DNA of 59,487 nucleotides from Sulfuricaulis sp. (GTDB lineage: Bacteria > Pseudomonadota > Gammaproteobacteria > Acidiferrobacterales > Sulfurifustaceae). The notes under the pieces were generated by a model, which was not told the origin of the DNA, made no database searches, and saw only the letters and a program-made list of their open reading frames with translations. The position numbers and the translations under genes were made by a program. The stretch lies in assembly GCA_024654125.1 (NCBI GenBank), contig JANLIC010000074.1, positions 1-59,487 of the forward strand. Direction: 5' to 3'. Below, in pieces: positions 46,514 to 56,067 of the stretch (positions are counted from its first letter, which is position 1; each line of letters opens with the position of its first letter).

Positions 46514-48055
46514 ATGCTCAAATCCCTTGCCCAGCGCAGACGCCAGAACGGGATCGTGGAGTCCTTGCCTGCCCCTATCGGCGGCTGGAACACCAAGGAC
46601 CCGATCGCCCGCATGGACGCGCGCTATGCGCTGGACATGGAGAACTGGTTTCCGCTGCCGGCGGACGTGATGCTGCGGCAGGGCTTTTCCGATCAGGTTA
46701 CGGTCATCCCGAACGGCCAGGTCGAAAGTCTGATGGCCTACTCGGCGCCATCTGGCACGGAAGCGCTGTACGGGGCTGCGGGCGGGGCGATCTACAACTG
46801 CACGCAGGCCACCGCCACGGCCTCGGTGGCGGCTTCCGGCTTCGCCAACGCCCGCTGGGAGCACACGAATTTCACCAACACGGGCGGCACGAGTTACCTC
46901 CTGTGCGTGAATGGGGCGAACGGGCTACGGTCCTTCGACGGCTCCGCATGGGGCCAGCAAGCTATTTCCGGAACCACGGCGAGCGAATTTACCTCGATCA
47001 CACAGCATAAGCGGCGCCTGTGGTTCACCAAGGACAACACGCTGGAGGCGTGGTATCTGCAGACGGTGGACGCCATCGCTGGAACGGCCTCCCGGATCGA
47101 TCTGTCCGCGTTCTGCCGGCTGGGCGGGGAGTTGATGGCGATCACCGGCTGGACGCTGGATGCCGGTGAAGGCGTCGATGACTACTGGGCTGCGGTCAGT
47201 TCGCAAGGCGAGATCATCGTCTACAAAGGCACCGACCCGAGCGCAGCGAGCACTTGGGCGATGGTGGGCCGCTGGGAAGTCGGCAAACCCATGTCCCGGC
47301 GCTGCTTCGCCAAGTTCGGCGGGGACGTTCTGTACCTCGCCGAAGATGGGATCTGGCCGCTGGCGGCACTGCTCTCGACGGATCGTACCCGCCCGACGCT
47401 TGCTCTCTCGGACAAGATCGTGGACGCCATCCGAAGCGCCTCGGCGAGTTATCGCTCCAATTTCGGCTGGCAGATCCTGTTCTGGCCGCGCCAGACGATG
47501 GTGCTCACCAACATTCCCGTCAACACGGGCTCCAGCCAACGCCAGTACGCGATGAACTCGCTCACCAAAGCGTGGTGCTACTTCACCGGCATCGGGTCGA
47601 ACTGTTTCGAGGTCTATCAAGGGAACCTGTATTTCGGCGGCAACGGTCTCGTGTCGCGCTTCTGGAACACCTTTGCCGACGACGGTAACGCGATCACCGG
47701 AGACGTGAAGCAGGCGTTCCATTATTTCAAGTACCGCGGCGGGAAGCAGTTCACGATGGCGCGGCCCATTCTGCAGACGAACGGGGCCCCGGCAACTTCC
47801 TTCGGCGTGAACACGGATTTCGCCGACGACAACGTGCTATCCACATTGACGTTCAGCCCCACGTCTTACGGGGTTTGGGATACGGCCACATGGGACAACG
47901 GCATCTGGGGCGGCGGCCTGAACGTCAACCGCAACTGGCAAGGGCTTTCAGGGACAGGCTTTTGCGCCGCGCCTAGACTGCGGGTGCAATCAAGCGGGAT
48001 TGAGGTGCATTGGAGTGCGACCGATATCGTGTACAAGCCGGGGGCTGTTCTGTGA
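46514..48055 (+). CDS. Neck/tail stabilisation protein (P22 gp10-like plan)
   Basis: 513 residues, all-beta. I-G-G-W-N-T-K-D-P-I-A-R-M near the start and W-F-P-L-P-A-D-V-M-L-R-Q-G-F match proteins placed after the adaptor in such phages. Repeated blade-like segments (L-W-F-T-K-D-N, V-L-Y-L-A-E-D-G-I-W) suggest a beta-propeller. Confidence 0.7.
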   Translation: MLKSLAQRRRQNGIVESLPAPIGGWNTKDPIARMDARYALDMENWFPLPADVMLRQGFSDQVTVIPNGQVESLMAYSAPSGTEALYGAAGGAIYNCTQATATASVAASGFANARWEHTNFTNTGGTSYLLCVNGANGLRSFDGSAWGQQAISGTTASEFTSITQHKRRLWFTKDNTLEAWYLQTVDAIAGTASRIDLSAFCRLGGELMAITGWTLDAGEGVDDYWAAVSSQGEIIVYKGTDPSAASTWAMVGRWEVGKPMSRRCFAKFGGDVLYLAEDGIWPLAALLSTDRTRPTLALSDKIVDAIRSASASYRSNFGWQILFWPRQTMVLTNIPVNTGSSQRQYAMNSLTKAWCYFTGIGSNCFEVYQGNLYFGGNGLVSRFWNTFADDGNAITGDVKQAFHYFKYRGGKQFTMARPILQTNGAPATSFGVNTDFADDNVLSTLTFSPTSYGVWDTATWDNGIWGGGLNVNRNWQGLSGTGFCAAPRLRVQSSGIEVHWSATDIVYKPGAVL

Positions 48056-48471
48056 AGCAGATTTTCGCCCAGCCGAAGGAAGCGGTTGCGGCGTTCGTCG
48101 CGCAGCGGGTCGCAAGCGAAGGCTTCGGCGACTACACCGCGATCGGACTGGCTGAGGATGGCCAGATGCTAGCTGGCGTGATCTACAACAACTTCACGCG
48201 GGCGAGTCTTTGTATGCACGTCGCTGCGGTGGAAGGCAAGCGCTGGCTCACGCGCGATTACCTGCGTGCGTGCTTCGAGTACCCATTCAATCAATTGGCG
48301 GTGCGGACAGTGATCGGGCTGGTGCCGAAGAAAAACAAGCAGGCGCGCAAGTTCGACGAAAAGCTGGGCTTTCACCTGACCGGCTGTGTACCCGACGGCA
48401 TGCCCGCTGATGACGTGCTGGTCTACACCATGACTCGCAGGCAGTGCCGCTGGTTAGAGAAGAGGAATTGA
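48052..48471 (+). CDS. GNAT-family acetyltransferase
   Basis: 139 residues from a GTG at 48052. M-L-A-G-V-I-Y-N-N-F and L-G-F-H-L-T-G-C-V-P-D-G with V-R-T-V-I-G-L-V-P-K-K-N-K-Q-A-R-K-F fit the GNAT fold (core beta-strand then N-x-x-A-x-x-x-x-E/D-K-L-G-F). Such genes recur in the tail region of phages; acceptor unknown. Confidence 0.8.
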   Translation: MKQIFAQPKEAVAAFVAQRVASEGFGDYTAIGLAEDGQMLAGVIYNNFTRASLCMHVAAVEGKRWLTRDYLRACFEYPFNQLAVRTVIGLVPKKNKQARKFDEKLGFHLTGCVPDGMPADDVLVYTMTRRQCRWLEKRN

Positions 48472-48472
48472 C

Positions 48473-50071
48473 ATGGGAATGGGGAAAAGTTCAAGTCCTA
48501 GCCCGCCCGATTACATGGGCGCCGCGAAGGCGCAGGGCACTGCCAATCTCGACGCGGCGCGCCTATCTGCGCGGCTGAGTAATCCGAACGTTACCAATCC
48601 GCTCGGGACGCAAACTGTCACATGGGGCGGCGCGCCATCTTTCGATGAAACCGGCTACAACGCTGCGATGGCTGGCCGGAATGCGGGCGGCGGGCGCTGG
48701 GTGCCAGGCGACACCGAGAACCCCACTCGCTGGGAACAGGACGCTCCCGGCGCCGCTCCCACGCGCGAGCAGTTCACGACCTACGGGGACCAGCCCAACA
48801 TCACGCAGACGCTTACCCCGCAGGGCCAGAGCCTCTTTGACCAGCAATTGCGGATCAGCCAGTCGCTCGGGGATACGGCTGAATCCGGTTTGGATCGCGT
48901 GCGCGGATCGACTGCGCAGCCGTTCTCGCTCTATGGCCTACCAAACAGAGTAACGGACATCGGACGGCAGGATTTCACTTCGAACGTGAATGCTGCTCCG
49001 GTGCGCTTCGATACGGGCTACAACCAGCCGATCCAATACGGTCTCGGCGATGCGGGGCAGATCCAGCGCGGAATCGGTGATGCGGGACAGATCCGGCGGG
49101 GAATCGGCAACGCCGGGAATATCCAAGGCGGATTGGATTATTCCGGCGCTCCGCGGCTACCCGGCGTAGATGACTTCTCGGCTGACCGGCAGAGAGTCGA
49201 AGAAGCGCTTATGTCGCGCCTCACGCCTCAGTTCGGACGCGATGAGGAGGCCCTTCGTACCAGACTGTCGAATAGCGGCCTCATGCCGGGCACGCAGGCG
49301 TGGAACACGGAGATGGATGCACTGAACCGTGGTCGCACGGATGCCCGCATGCAGGCGATTCTTGCTGGCGGCGGGGAGCAATCGCGCCTCTTCGGCTTAG
49401 GACTCGGCGCTCGGCAGCAGGCGGTTGGAGAAACGACTACAGCGGGTCAGTTCGCCAATCAGGCGCAGGGGCAACAGTTCGGACAGAATCTTGCCGGTGG
49501 TCAGTTCGCTAATACCGCGCAGCAGCAGGCTTACAACCAACTGCTCAATTCTGGCAATTTCGCCAATACCGCACAAGCGCAAGCGTTCGGACAACAGCTC
49601 GCGGGCGGCAATTTCGCCAACCAAGCCCAGGCGCAGGGTTACGGGCAGGCGCAGGGCAATCTTGCCGCCTACAACGCCGCTCAGGGGCAGCAGTTCGGCC
49701 AGGGGTTGCAGGGGGCGAACCTGCAGAATCAGGTTGCGCAGGCGCGGATTGCGGAGGCGCTGTCGAACGCTGGCCTTGCGAATCAGGGGCGGCAGAACGA
49801 AATCCAGGAGCAGATGCTGGTACGCAACCAGCCGCTCGCGGAGCTGAACGCGCTGCGGACGGGCGCGCAGCCGACCATGCCGCAGTTTCAACCGTACCAG
49901 GGCGCGAACGTTGCTCCTGCGCCAATCATGCAGGCGACTGGCCAACAGGCTGCTTGGGACCAGAATCTCTACAACCAGGGCGTCGGGCAGCAGAACGCGC
50001 TTACGTCTGGCCTTTTTGGTATTGGACAAGCCGGTATGTACGGTTGGAACCCGTTTGGCTTCGGGAGATAA
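48473..50071 (+). CDS. Repeat-rich virion protein
   Basis: 532 residues. Middle contains three 10-residue units (G-L-G-D-A-G-Q-I-Q-R-G type, about 190-225) and later four about-18-residue Gln/Ala units (F-A-N-Q-A-Q-G-Q-Q-F-G). Similar low-complexity proteins in related phages are annotated as tail-fibre-domain or internal virion proteins. RBS GAGGAATTG. Confidence 0.65.
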   Translation: MGMGKSSSPSPPDYMGAAKAQGTANLDAARLSARLSNPNVTNPLGTQTVTWGGAPSFDETGYNAAMAGRNAGGGRWVPGDTENPTRWEQDAPGAAPTREQFTTYGDQPNITQTLTPQGQSLFDQQLRISQSLGDTAESGLDRVRGSTAQPFSLYGLPNRVTDIGRQDFTSNVNAAPVRFDTGYNQPIQYGLGDAGQIQRGIGDAGQIRRGIGNAGNIQGGLDYSGAPRLPGVDDFSADRQRVEEALMSRLTPQFGRDEEALRTRLSNSGLMPGTQAWNTEMDALNRGRTDARMQAILAGGGEQSRLFGLGLGARQQAVGETTTAGQFANQAQGQQFGQNLAGGQFANTAQQQAYNQLLNSGNFANTAQAQAFGQQLAGGNFANQAQAQGYGQAQGNLAAYNAAQGQQFGQGLQGANLQNQVAQARIAEALSNAGLANQGRQNEIQEQMLVRNQPLAELNALRTGAQPTMPQFQPYQGANVAPAPIMQATGQQAAWDQNLYNQGVGQQNALTSGLFGIGQAGMYGWNPFGFGR

Positions 50072-50074
50072 GCG

Positions 50075-51502
50075 ATGCCTCAACCTCAGCAATTCAGCTT
50101 TACCGGCCCCTACAGCGCAGAATACGCCGACATCGAGCGGCGCCGCAAGATCGCCGAGATGCTGCAGGCGCAGTCCATGCAGCCGCTACAGGCCTCCCCT
50201 ACGCCTCCGGGCGGCTTCACCGTGCCCATCAGCCCGTTCCAGGGCTTCGCCAAGATCGCGCAGGCACTGGCGGCGAGCAAGGGCATGGAACGGGCAACGG
50301 GCGAGCAGAAGGCGCTGGGGGAACGCTACACGCGGGAACGGGGCGACGCAGTATCTAGGGCTTTGGAAGCCGGCCAAGGGCGCCCGGCGGTTCCCGAGCA
50401 ATGGATGAGCGAGGGCGAGGACGAACGGTTGCAGCCGGAACAGGCGGCTGTTCCACCCGATCGCACGAAGGTCTATCAAGCCCTCATGGGCAGTCAATTC
50501 CCCGACCTGCAAACGGCGGGTATGACCGGAATGCTGAAGGCGCAGGAGCCGTTCAACTTGCGAGAGGGCGAAATCAGGATGGGGCCGAGCGGGCAGCCGA
50601 TCGCAAGCAACCCTAAACCGGCCCAGCCCTATTCGATGTCTCCAGGACAGACCCGGTTCGATTCTGGAGGGAATCAAATAGCGTCCATGCCGCAGGCGCA
50701 ACAACCCTACACGCTGGCTCCAGGACAGGCCAGGTTTGATTCTGGCGGCAATCAAGTGGCTTCCATGCCGGACCGAGCTGCCAATGCTTGGGGCGAACCG
50801 TATCAGATGGGCGGCGCATGGGTGCAGAAGAACTCCGTTACGGGCGAGGTGCGCCAAGCAGTAGGGCGCGAGCCGCGCGGCCCGACCGTCATCAGCCCGC
50901 CGGCAGTTACGGTCACGCAGATTATCGATCCAGCGAACCCAAGCCGGATGATCAATGTGGACGCCCGCGTGTACCGCGGCGGCTCTGTGGGATCTCCAGG
51001 AGTGATCGGGATTTCAGGCCGAGAAGGCGATGCCCAGAAGCGCGAGAACAAGCGGCAATTCAACATGCAGGGCATCGGCCAGACCATCCAGCAGGCCGAG
51101 GACCTTCTGAGCGGCACAGAACGTCTCGATGGCGGCGTGACGCGCCAAGCGCCCCTGCCGACCGGGAGCGGACTCGGCAACGTCGTGGACATCGCCGCGG
51201 GTTGGGTCGGAGCAAGTCCGTCAGGCTCAGTGCAGGCGCAGCAGTTGAAGGCCATCGGTGGGGCGCTCACCGCAAAGATGCCCAGGATGGAGGGGCCGCA
51301 GTCTGACCGGGACACGGCACTCTACAAGGAAATGGCTGCCGAGCTAGGCAATCCGAGCGTTCCGATAGCGCGCCGCAAAGCCGCGCTGGAAACGGTCAAG
51401 CAGCTTTGGCAGAAATACGAGCGGCTGAATCCGGACGCCTTCGAGGACAGACGCCAGACAGTTACTCCCGCTAGCCCAAAGTTCCTTGGATTCGAGCCAT
51501 AA
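50075..51502 (+). CDS. Internal virion-like protein
   Basis: 475 residues. Helical N-terminus (D-I-E-R-R-R-K-I-A-E-M-L), a central region with two 24-residue tandem units (P-G-Q-x-R-F-D-S-G-G-N-Q), then C-terminal helical domain. Position suggests internal or ejection protein; not homologous to a named family by eye. Confidence 0.6.
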   Translation: MPQPQQFSFTGPYSAEYADIERRRKIAEMLQAQSMQPLQASPTPPGGFTVPISPFQGFAKIAQALAASKGMERATGEQKALGERYTRERGDAVSRALEAGQGRPAVPEQWMSEGEDERLQPEQAAVPPDRTKVYQALMGSQFPDLQTAGMTGMLKAQEPFNLREGEIRMGPSGQPIASNPKPAQPYSMSPGQTRFDSGGNQIASMPQAQQPYTLAPGQARFDSGGNQVASMPDRAANAWGEPYQMGGAWVQKNSVTGEVRQAVGREPRGPTVISPPAVTVTQIIDPANPSRMINVDARVYRGGSVGSPGVIGISGREGDAQKRENKRQFNMQGIGQTIQQAEDLLSGTERLDGGVTRQAPLPTGSGLGNVVDIAAGWVGASPSGSVQAQQLKAIGGALTAKMPRMEGPQSDRDTALYKEMAAELGNPSVPIARRKAALETVKQLWQKYERLNPDAFEDRRQTVTPASPKFLGFEP

Positions 51503-51503
51503 A

Positions 51504-53372
51504 ATGCCAGTCGCCCGCTTCCAAATGCCGGATGGTCGGGTTGCACGCTTCGAGGTGCCAGAAGGTACGACGCCCGAGCAGGCGCAGACCATGATTTCGG
51601 GGATGGTGTCGTCGCCAGATCCATTGTCACAAACTCCAGCGTTGTCTCCTGAACAGATCGCCGCTCAAACCAAACGTGCGGCCGTATCCAGTTGGCGCGG
51701 CGAAAACCCTGTTAAAGCAGGAATCGCCGATTTCACTGCTGGCGCAAGCGGACTTATGCGTGGCGGGGCGAATCTTGTTTCACCTGGGCTTGGCGAACGG
51801 ATATGGCCGACAGCGCCGTCTGCGGATACATGGTCGCGTATGGCTGGCAGCCTCGCCGATCCTGTGGCATGGGGCATTGCAGGGGGCATTCCTGTTGCCG
51901 CAGGAAAGGCGATAAGCAAACTAGGGCCTGCTGCGTCCAAAGTTGCCGACGCTTTGTCGCAACGAGTATTAGGGCGCGCTACGCAACGGGCAGCCTCGGG
52001 GGCCGCTGCTGGCGGTGCCATAGGCGCTTTATCTGAGGAGGGTTCTGCGCAAGGTGGTGCTGAATTAGGGGCCGCACTGAATGTTGCGCTGCCTCCAATT
52101 ATGAGCGCAGTGCCGCGCGCCATTACTAAGGTCAAACAAGCTGTTTATCCAACACCTGGCTCGCTCGCAGTAAAAGCCGCCGGTGACAAATACGGTGACG
52201 TGATCAACGCATTGAAGACGACGAAGAGTGATGTTCCAGGAGTTAATCTAACCGCTGGCCAAGCATCAGTACCAGCAAATAGCGCAGAATTTGCCGCCCT
52301 TCAAAAGCTGGCGGCAGACAAAGACCCGTCTCGTTATTTCGGGCCAATTGGTTCTTCGAGCGTCAAGGGGGGGCAAGAAGCTGCCCGACTGGCAGCACTA
52401 AGAACTATCAGCAAAACACCCGATACATTGGAAGACGCTATTCGGCAGCGATCTCTTGCTGCCAAAGCCAATTATGGTGACGCCTTTGATGAAGTCATAA
52501 AGCGCGATCCAGAATTGCGTGAACTATGGAAAAATCCTTATTTCAAAGATGAGGTCGGAGAGGCGTGGAAAATCGCGCGTGCTAGAGGGCTGTCTCCACG
52601 GAAAAACCTTACGGAATTTCTGCATTTCGTAAAAGAAGGACTGGACGCGCGCATACAGTCGGCAACGCGTCCCGACGCGCCCGCTATATCGAAGGCGGCG
52701 CAAACAACGGTGCAAGACGTTAAATCACAGCTAGTTGATTGGCTTGGGACTAGAAATCCCGCCTATGAGAGCGCGCGTCTTGAGCACATTCGTCTTTCTA
52801 AGCCTATCAATCAGATGAAATTGGGTCAAGAAATCGAGCGTGCCTTGGTGGCCCCCATTACGGAAGCCGAGCGTGGAGCTTCATTTGGTGGAGCAGTCCG
52901 AAAAGCAGAACAGACAATAAGCAAGGCTACGGGACGCCCACGCGTTGAAGATTTGACTCCAGCGCAGCGCAAAGTGATTGATGCGCTCGAATCAGATTTG
53001 AAGCGAAACGCAAACTACAAAGAATTGGCGCAGGCAGGGGCATCGAATCTAGAAACCCGTATTGGCGCGCCTCATGCGCCTCCTACCGGATGGTTCCAGC
53101 CAATGGTTTCTGCGGCGCGCAGTTGGCTTAATAGCGTGCTTGGGAGTGGTCACGAAAAGGCGCTCGCAAGACTTTCGCCACTAATGAGCCAAAACCCTCA
53201 AGACTTTGCGCAATTGATGCAAGCCGCAACACCGCAACAACGCGCAGTAATTGAGTCGTTGTTCTCGCGATATGTTACTGGGGGCTCGATTGTTGGGGGT
53301 GCGCCACAACCCTATTTAGAAAGCACGCAGCAATCACCAGAGCGCCGCCGCGTATCCGAGGCGCTGAGATGA
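51504..53372 (+). CDS. Large internal/ejection-like protein
   Basis: 622 residues. F-E-V-P-E-G-T-T-P-E-Q-A at the N-terminus, then a hydrophobic and Gly/Ala-rich part (G-I-A-G-G-I-P-V-A-A-G) and helical C-terminal domain with I-S-K-A-T-G-R-P-R-V. Codons from about 52100 are more AT-rich than the neighbours'. Possibly ejected with DNA into the host. Confidence 0.6.
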   Translation: MPVARFQMPDGRVARFEVPEGTTPEQAQTMISGMVSSPDPLSQTPALSPEQIAAQTKRAAVSSWRGENPVKAGIADFTAGASGLMRGGANLVSPGLGERIWPTAPSADTWSRMAGSLADPVAWGIAGGIPVAAGKAISKLGPAASKVADALSQRVLGRATQRAASGAAAGGAIGALSEEGSAQGGAELGAALNVALPPIMSAVPRAITKVKQAVYPTPGSLAVKAAGDKYGDVINALKTTKSDVPGVNLTAGQASVPANSAEFAALQKLAADKDPSRYFGPIGSSSVKGGQEAARLAALRTISKTPDTLEDAIRQRSLAAKANYGDAFDEVIKRDPELRELWKNPYFKDEVGEAWKIARARGLSPRKNLTEFLHFVKEGLDARIQSATRPDAPAISKAAQTTVQDVKSQLVDWLGTRNPAYESARLEHIRLSKPINQMKLGQEIERALVAPITEAERGASFGGAVRKAEQTISKATGRPRVEDLTPAQRKVIDALESDLKRNANYKELAQAGASNLETRIGAPHAPPTGWFQPMVSAARSWLNSVLGSGHEKALARLSPLMSQNPQDFAQLMQAATPQQRAVIESLFSRYVTGGSIVGGAPQPYLESTQQSPERRRVSEALR

Positions 53373-53392
53373 TGCTATCAGGGAACGAATAG

Positions 53393-54028
53393 ATGAATCT
53401 GATGGAATTGATTGCTGATGCCCAGAAGTTGGTGGCCCCACTGCGAGCAACTGGCGCAGTAGCCGCTCGATACCAAACACGGGTACGTCACCCGTTGTAT
53501 CTCACATGGCGAGGGATGATTGACCGCTGCCGCTACCACAAGCATCCTGCCGCACATCGTTACGTTGGTAGAGGCATTAAGGTATGCGAGCGTTGGCTGT
53601 TGCCGCGTGGCGATGGATTCCGTAATTTCTGCGCTGACATGGGGTCACGCCCTGATGGCCATACCTTAGATCGCGTCGATAACGATGGCGGCTATTCTCC
53701 TGAGAATTGCCGTTGGGCTCCTGCCAGCGTTCAGTCAGCCAACAGAGTCGCGAACGTATGGGTGGCTTGGAATGGCGAGCGCAAGACGGTTGCTCAATGG
53801 GCCGCTCAGTTCGGAATCAAGCAAAACGTACTTGGACGCAGATTCAAAGCGGGGTGGACATTTGAACGAGCTGTCTCACAAGAAAACTACCGCAACGTGA
53901 CTCATTGCAAACGGGGACATCCTTTATTCGGCGAGAACTTGTATGTCAGCAAGACTGGCGTGCGCCACTGCAAAGAGTGTCAGCGCATACGAAAGCGCCA
54001 GTATAGAAAAGAAATAGGAGGTGCCTAG
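53393..54028 (+). CDS. Free-standing HNH endonuclease
   Basis: 211 residues. HNH signature L-D-R-V-D-N-D-G-G-Y-S-P-E-N-C-R-W (about 92-108), with R-G-I-K-V-C-E-R-W before it; a C-terminal zinc ribbon C-K-R-G-H ... C-K-E-C-Q. The first 18 residues (M-N-L-M-E-L-I-A-D-A-Q-K-L-V) look unlike a nuclease and may derive from a neighbouring virion gene. It overlaps the next gene's GTG by one base. Likely a mobile element. Confidence 0.85.
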   Translation: MNLMELIADAQKLVAPLRATGAVAARYQTRVRHPLYLTWRGMIDRCRYHKHPAAHRYVGRGIKVCERWLLPRGDGFRNFCADMGSRPDGHTLDRVDNDGGYSPENCRWAPASVQSANRVANVWVAWNGERKTVAQWAAQFGIKQNVLGRRFKAGWTFERAVSQENYRNVTHCKRGHPLFGENLYVSKTGVRHCKECQRIRKRQYRKEIGGA

Positions 54029-55341
54029 TGGCGTTCAATGGATCTGGGTCGTGGACCCTGCCTGCTGGCCAACCAGTTGTAACCGGAACAACGATATCGT
54101 CCACTGTTCACAACGATTTTGCGGACGATATTCAGACGAGTTTCGAGACGACCTATTGCCGTGATGGTCAAGCCACTCCGACTGCGAATCTGCCGTTCGG
54201 TGGCTTTCGGCTGACGAACGTTGGCAATGCAACTGCCTTGACCGACGCGGCCCGCTGTTCCCAGGTGCAGAACGGCTCGTACAACGCGCTGTCATCCGTT
54301 GCCGGCACGAATACGATTACTGCGGCGACGGTGCCTGCGATTACGGCCTATACGGAGGGGCAGAAGTTCTCGTTTCTGGTGGCCGGGACGAACACAGGAC
54401 AGCCGACGCTCAACATTTCGTCTGTCGGTGCGGCGCCGATTTTCTGGCAGGGATCTACCGCAACGTCCAGCGCTCTAGTCTCTGGCCGCCCCATCGAAGT
54501 CATGTACGTGAGCACATCCAGCGCGACGGGCTTTCACCTGATGGCGCAGAGCGGGTTTTCGCCTGCACCGATGGGACCGTTGCACGTTAGTTCTCTCACC
54601 GTCGATCTCACGAGCACGCTGACGGGGGCGGTCTACATCGGGGACACGGCAAACGGCGATCTCACCCTTGGCTTGACCATCAATCAAGGCGCGGCCGACA
54701 ACCAGATCATTGCCTTTAAGTCGAGCGACGTGGCGCACGGTATTACATCCTCGTTTGAGACCGATACGTTTGGCGCGGGCTACAAGATAGCGATAAGCGG
54801 TGGTCTGCGGTGGGTGGGCGCCTCCGTGGGTGCCACGCAGGCCATACGGTTGGACGGCTACAGCGACACGGATGATACCGATAAGACGACTGGCGGGCGT
54901 GCCTACGTATATGTCATCGCGGCCAAAAAAACAGGGACAACGATCGGGGCTGTAGGAGCGGACGCCAATCTCTTTGGCATTTCGGATAACGGCACGACTC
55001 GCTTCCTGTTCGACGCCGAGGGTTCGGCGCACGCAGACGTGGCGTGGACGACGTTCGACAAGTTCGACGACGTGGCGCTGCTGAATGGATTGGACCTTGA
55101 AATGCAACGTCGCGCCGGCAAGCCTATTCAGGCCGCGTTCGGCGAGTGGGTGCGCGAAAGCCGGGATATTCTGCAGCGGGAAGGCATCTTTAATTTTTAC
55201 GACGACGGCCCGCGAGCCATGATGAACATGACCCGCATGCACATGCTGGAAGTCGGGGCGATTCGCCAGTTGCATCGAGACTTTGGCGTGGTGAAAGCTG
55301 GATATGAGGCGCGCCTGAAGGCGCTGGAGGAAAGGCAATGA
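54028..55341 (+). CDS. Tail fibre/spike-like protein
   Basis: 437 residues, GTG start. N-terminal G-S-G-S-W-T-L-P-A-G-Q-P-V-V-T-G-T and N-D-F-A-D-D-I are typical of phage fibres; then beta-rich middle. The C-terminus is a helical E-V-G-A-I-R-Q-L-H-R-D-F-G chaperone-like end. Likely receptor binding. Confidence 0.75.
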   Translation: MAFNGSGSWTLPAGQPVVTGTTISSTVHNDFADDIQTSFETTYCRDGQATPTANLPFGGFRLTNVGNATALTDAARCSQVQNGSYNALSSVAGTNTITAATVPAITAYTEGQKFSFLVAGTNTGQPTLNISSVGAAPIFWQGSTATSSALVSGRPIEVMYVSTSSATGFHLMAQSGFSPAPMGPLHVSSLTVDLTSTLTGAVYIGDTANGDLTLGLTINQGAADNQIIAFKSSDVAHGITSSFETDTFGAGYKIAISGGLRWVGASVGATQAIRLDGYSDTDDTDKTTGGRAYVYVIAAKKTGTTIGAVGADANLFGISDNGTTRFLFDAEGSAHADVAWTTFDKFDDVALLNGLDLEMQRRAGKPIQAAFGEWVRESRDILQREGIFNFYDDGPRAMMNMTRMHMLEVGAIRQLHRDFGVVKAGYEARLKALEERQ

Positions 55342-55517
55342 ACGAACCCCAAATCCAGGTGCAACTGATCCTGAACGCAATAGCGAATCAGAGAAATCGC
55401 GCGCTGGATGATCTGGCGATGGCACAAGCGAAGATTGAGGTACTTACAGCCGAACTCGCCAAAGCGCTGGCCGAAAAGAAACCCGATGCGCCTCCTCCCA
55501 CCCCTCCTGCTGCTTAG
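55338..55517 (+). CDS. Small coiled-coil protein
   Basis: 59 residues, MNEPQIQVQLILNAIA, helix with heptads then Pro/Ala tail (P-P-P-T-P-P-A-A). Overlaps the tail fibre by 4 bases and contains the start of the lipoprotein in another frame. Confidence 0.65.
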   Translation: MNEPQIQVQLILNAIANQRNRALDDLAMAQAKIEVLTAELAKALAEKKPDAPPPTPPAA

Positions 55518-55752
55518 CGGCTGCGTCGCCTGGTATCCGGCGGCTGACGTGCCGAGCGTGCAGATCGCGAGGCTCGAAACGACATTGGCGGCCGAGTTCT
55601 GCGAGGGCCTGCTGGGAGAACCGCGCGCCGCTTGCGCCATTCGCCTGAAAAATACCGATACCGCCCGCTGGCGCTGCGTTGTGGTGATACAGCCAGGGGA
55701 CGGTAACGCGGCGGCCCACGAAGGCGGGCACTGCCTGGGATTCGACCACTAA
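55486..55752 (+). CDS. Lipoprotein ending in a HExxHxxGxxH motif
   Basis: 88 residues. Signal peptide with lipobox L-L-S-G-C (Cys about 13). The C-terminus reads A-A-A-H-E-G-G-H-C-L-G-F-D-H and stops: a zinc-metallopeptidase motif at the very end. Starts 32 bases inside the upstream gene. Could be a lysis-related outer-membrane lipoprotein; the activity is not shown. Confidence 0.7.
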   Translation: MRLLPPLLLLSGCVAWYPAADVPSVQIARLETTLAAEFCEGLLGEPRAACAIRLKNTDTARWRCVVVIQPGDGNAAAHEGGHCLGFDH

Positions 55753-55767
55753 GACCAAGGACGCGCC

Positions 55768-56067
55768 ATGAGCACCGAAGATCCCGGAATGCTGAAGCAG
55801 TTCCTTGAGTGGGCCTGGTTGCTGGTGCTCGGGCTGATCGGCGTGGTCTGGCACCGGCAGGACGCGCGCATCGACAAGAACGAGCGAATGACCGAGAGCG
55901 TAATTTCGCGCAATGAATTCACGGCGCATGAAGCGCGGGACGAACGCGATCGGATCGAACGCCGTGAGGCGGAACGAACGCTCTTCGACAAGATCGACGC
56001 GCTTGACGCGAAGATTGACGCCAAGCTCGCCATGATTTTTGATCGCCTCATGGGAGGCGCTAAATGA
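55768..56067 (+). CDS. Membrane-anchored coiled-coil protein (spanin/holin-like)
   Basis: 99 residues. One transmembrane helix near residues 12-28 (W-A-W-L-L-V-L-G-L-I-G-V-V-W), then a long charged coiled coil. The plan is that of an i-spanin or a holin-associated protein in the lysis region. Confidence 0.6.
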   Translation: MSTEDPGMLKQFLEWAWLLVLGLIGVVWHRQDARIDKNERMTESVISRNEFTAHEARDERDRIERREAERTLFDKIDALDAKIDAKLAMIFDRLMGGAK

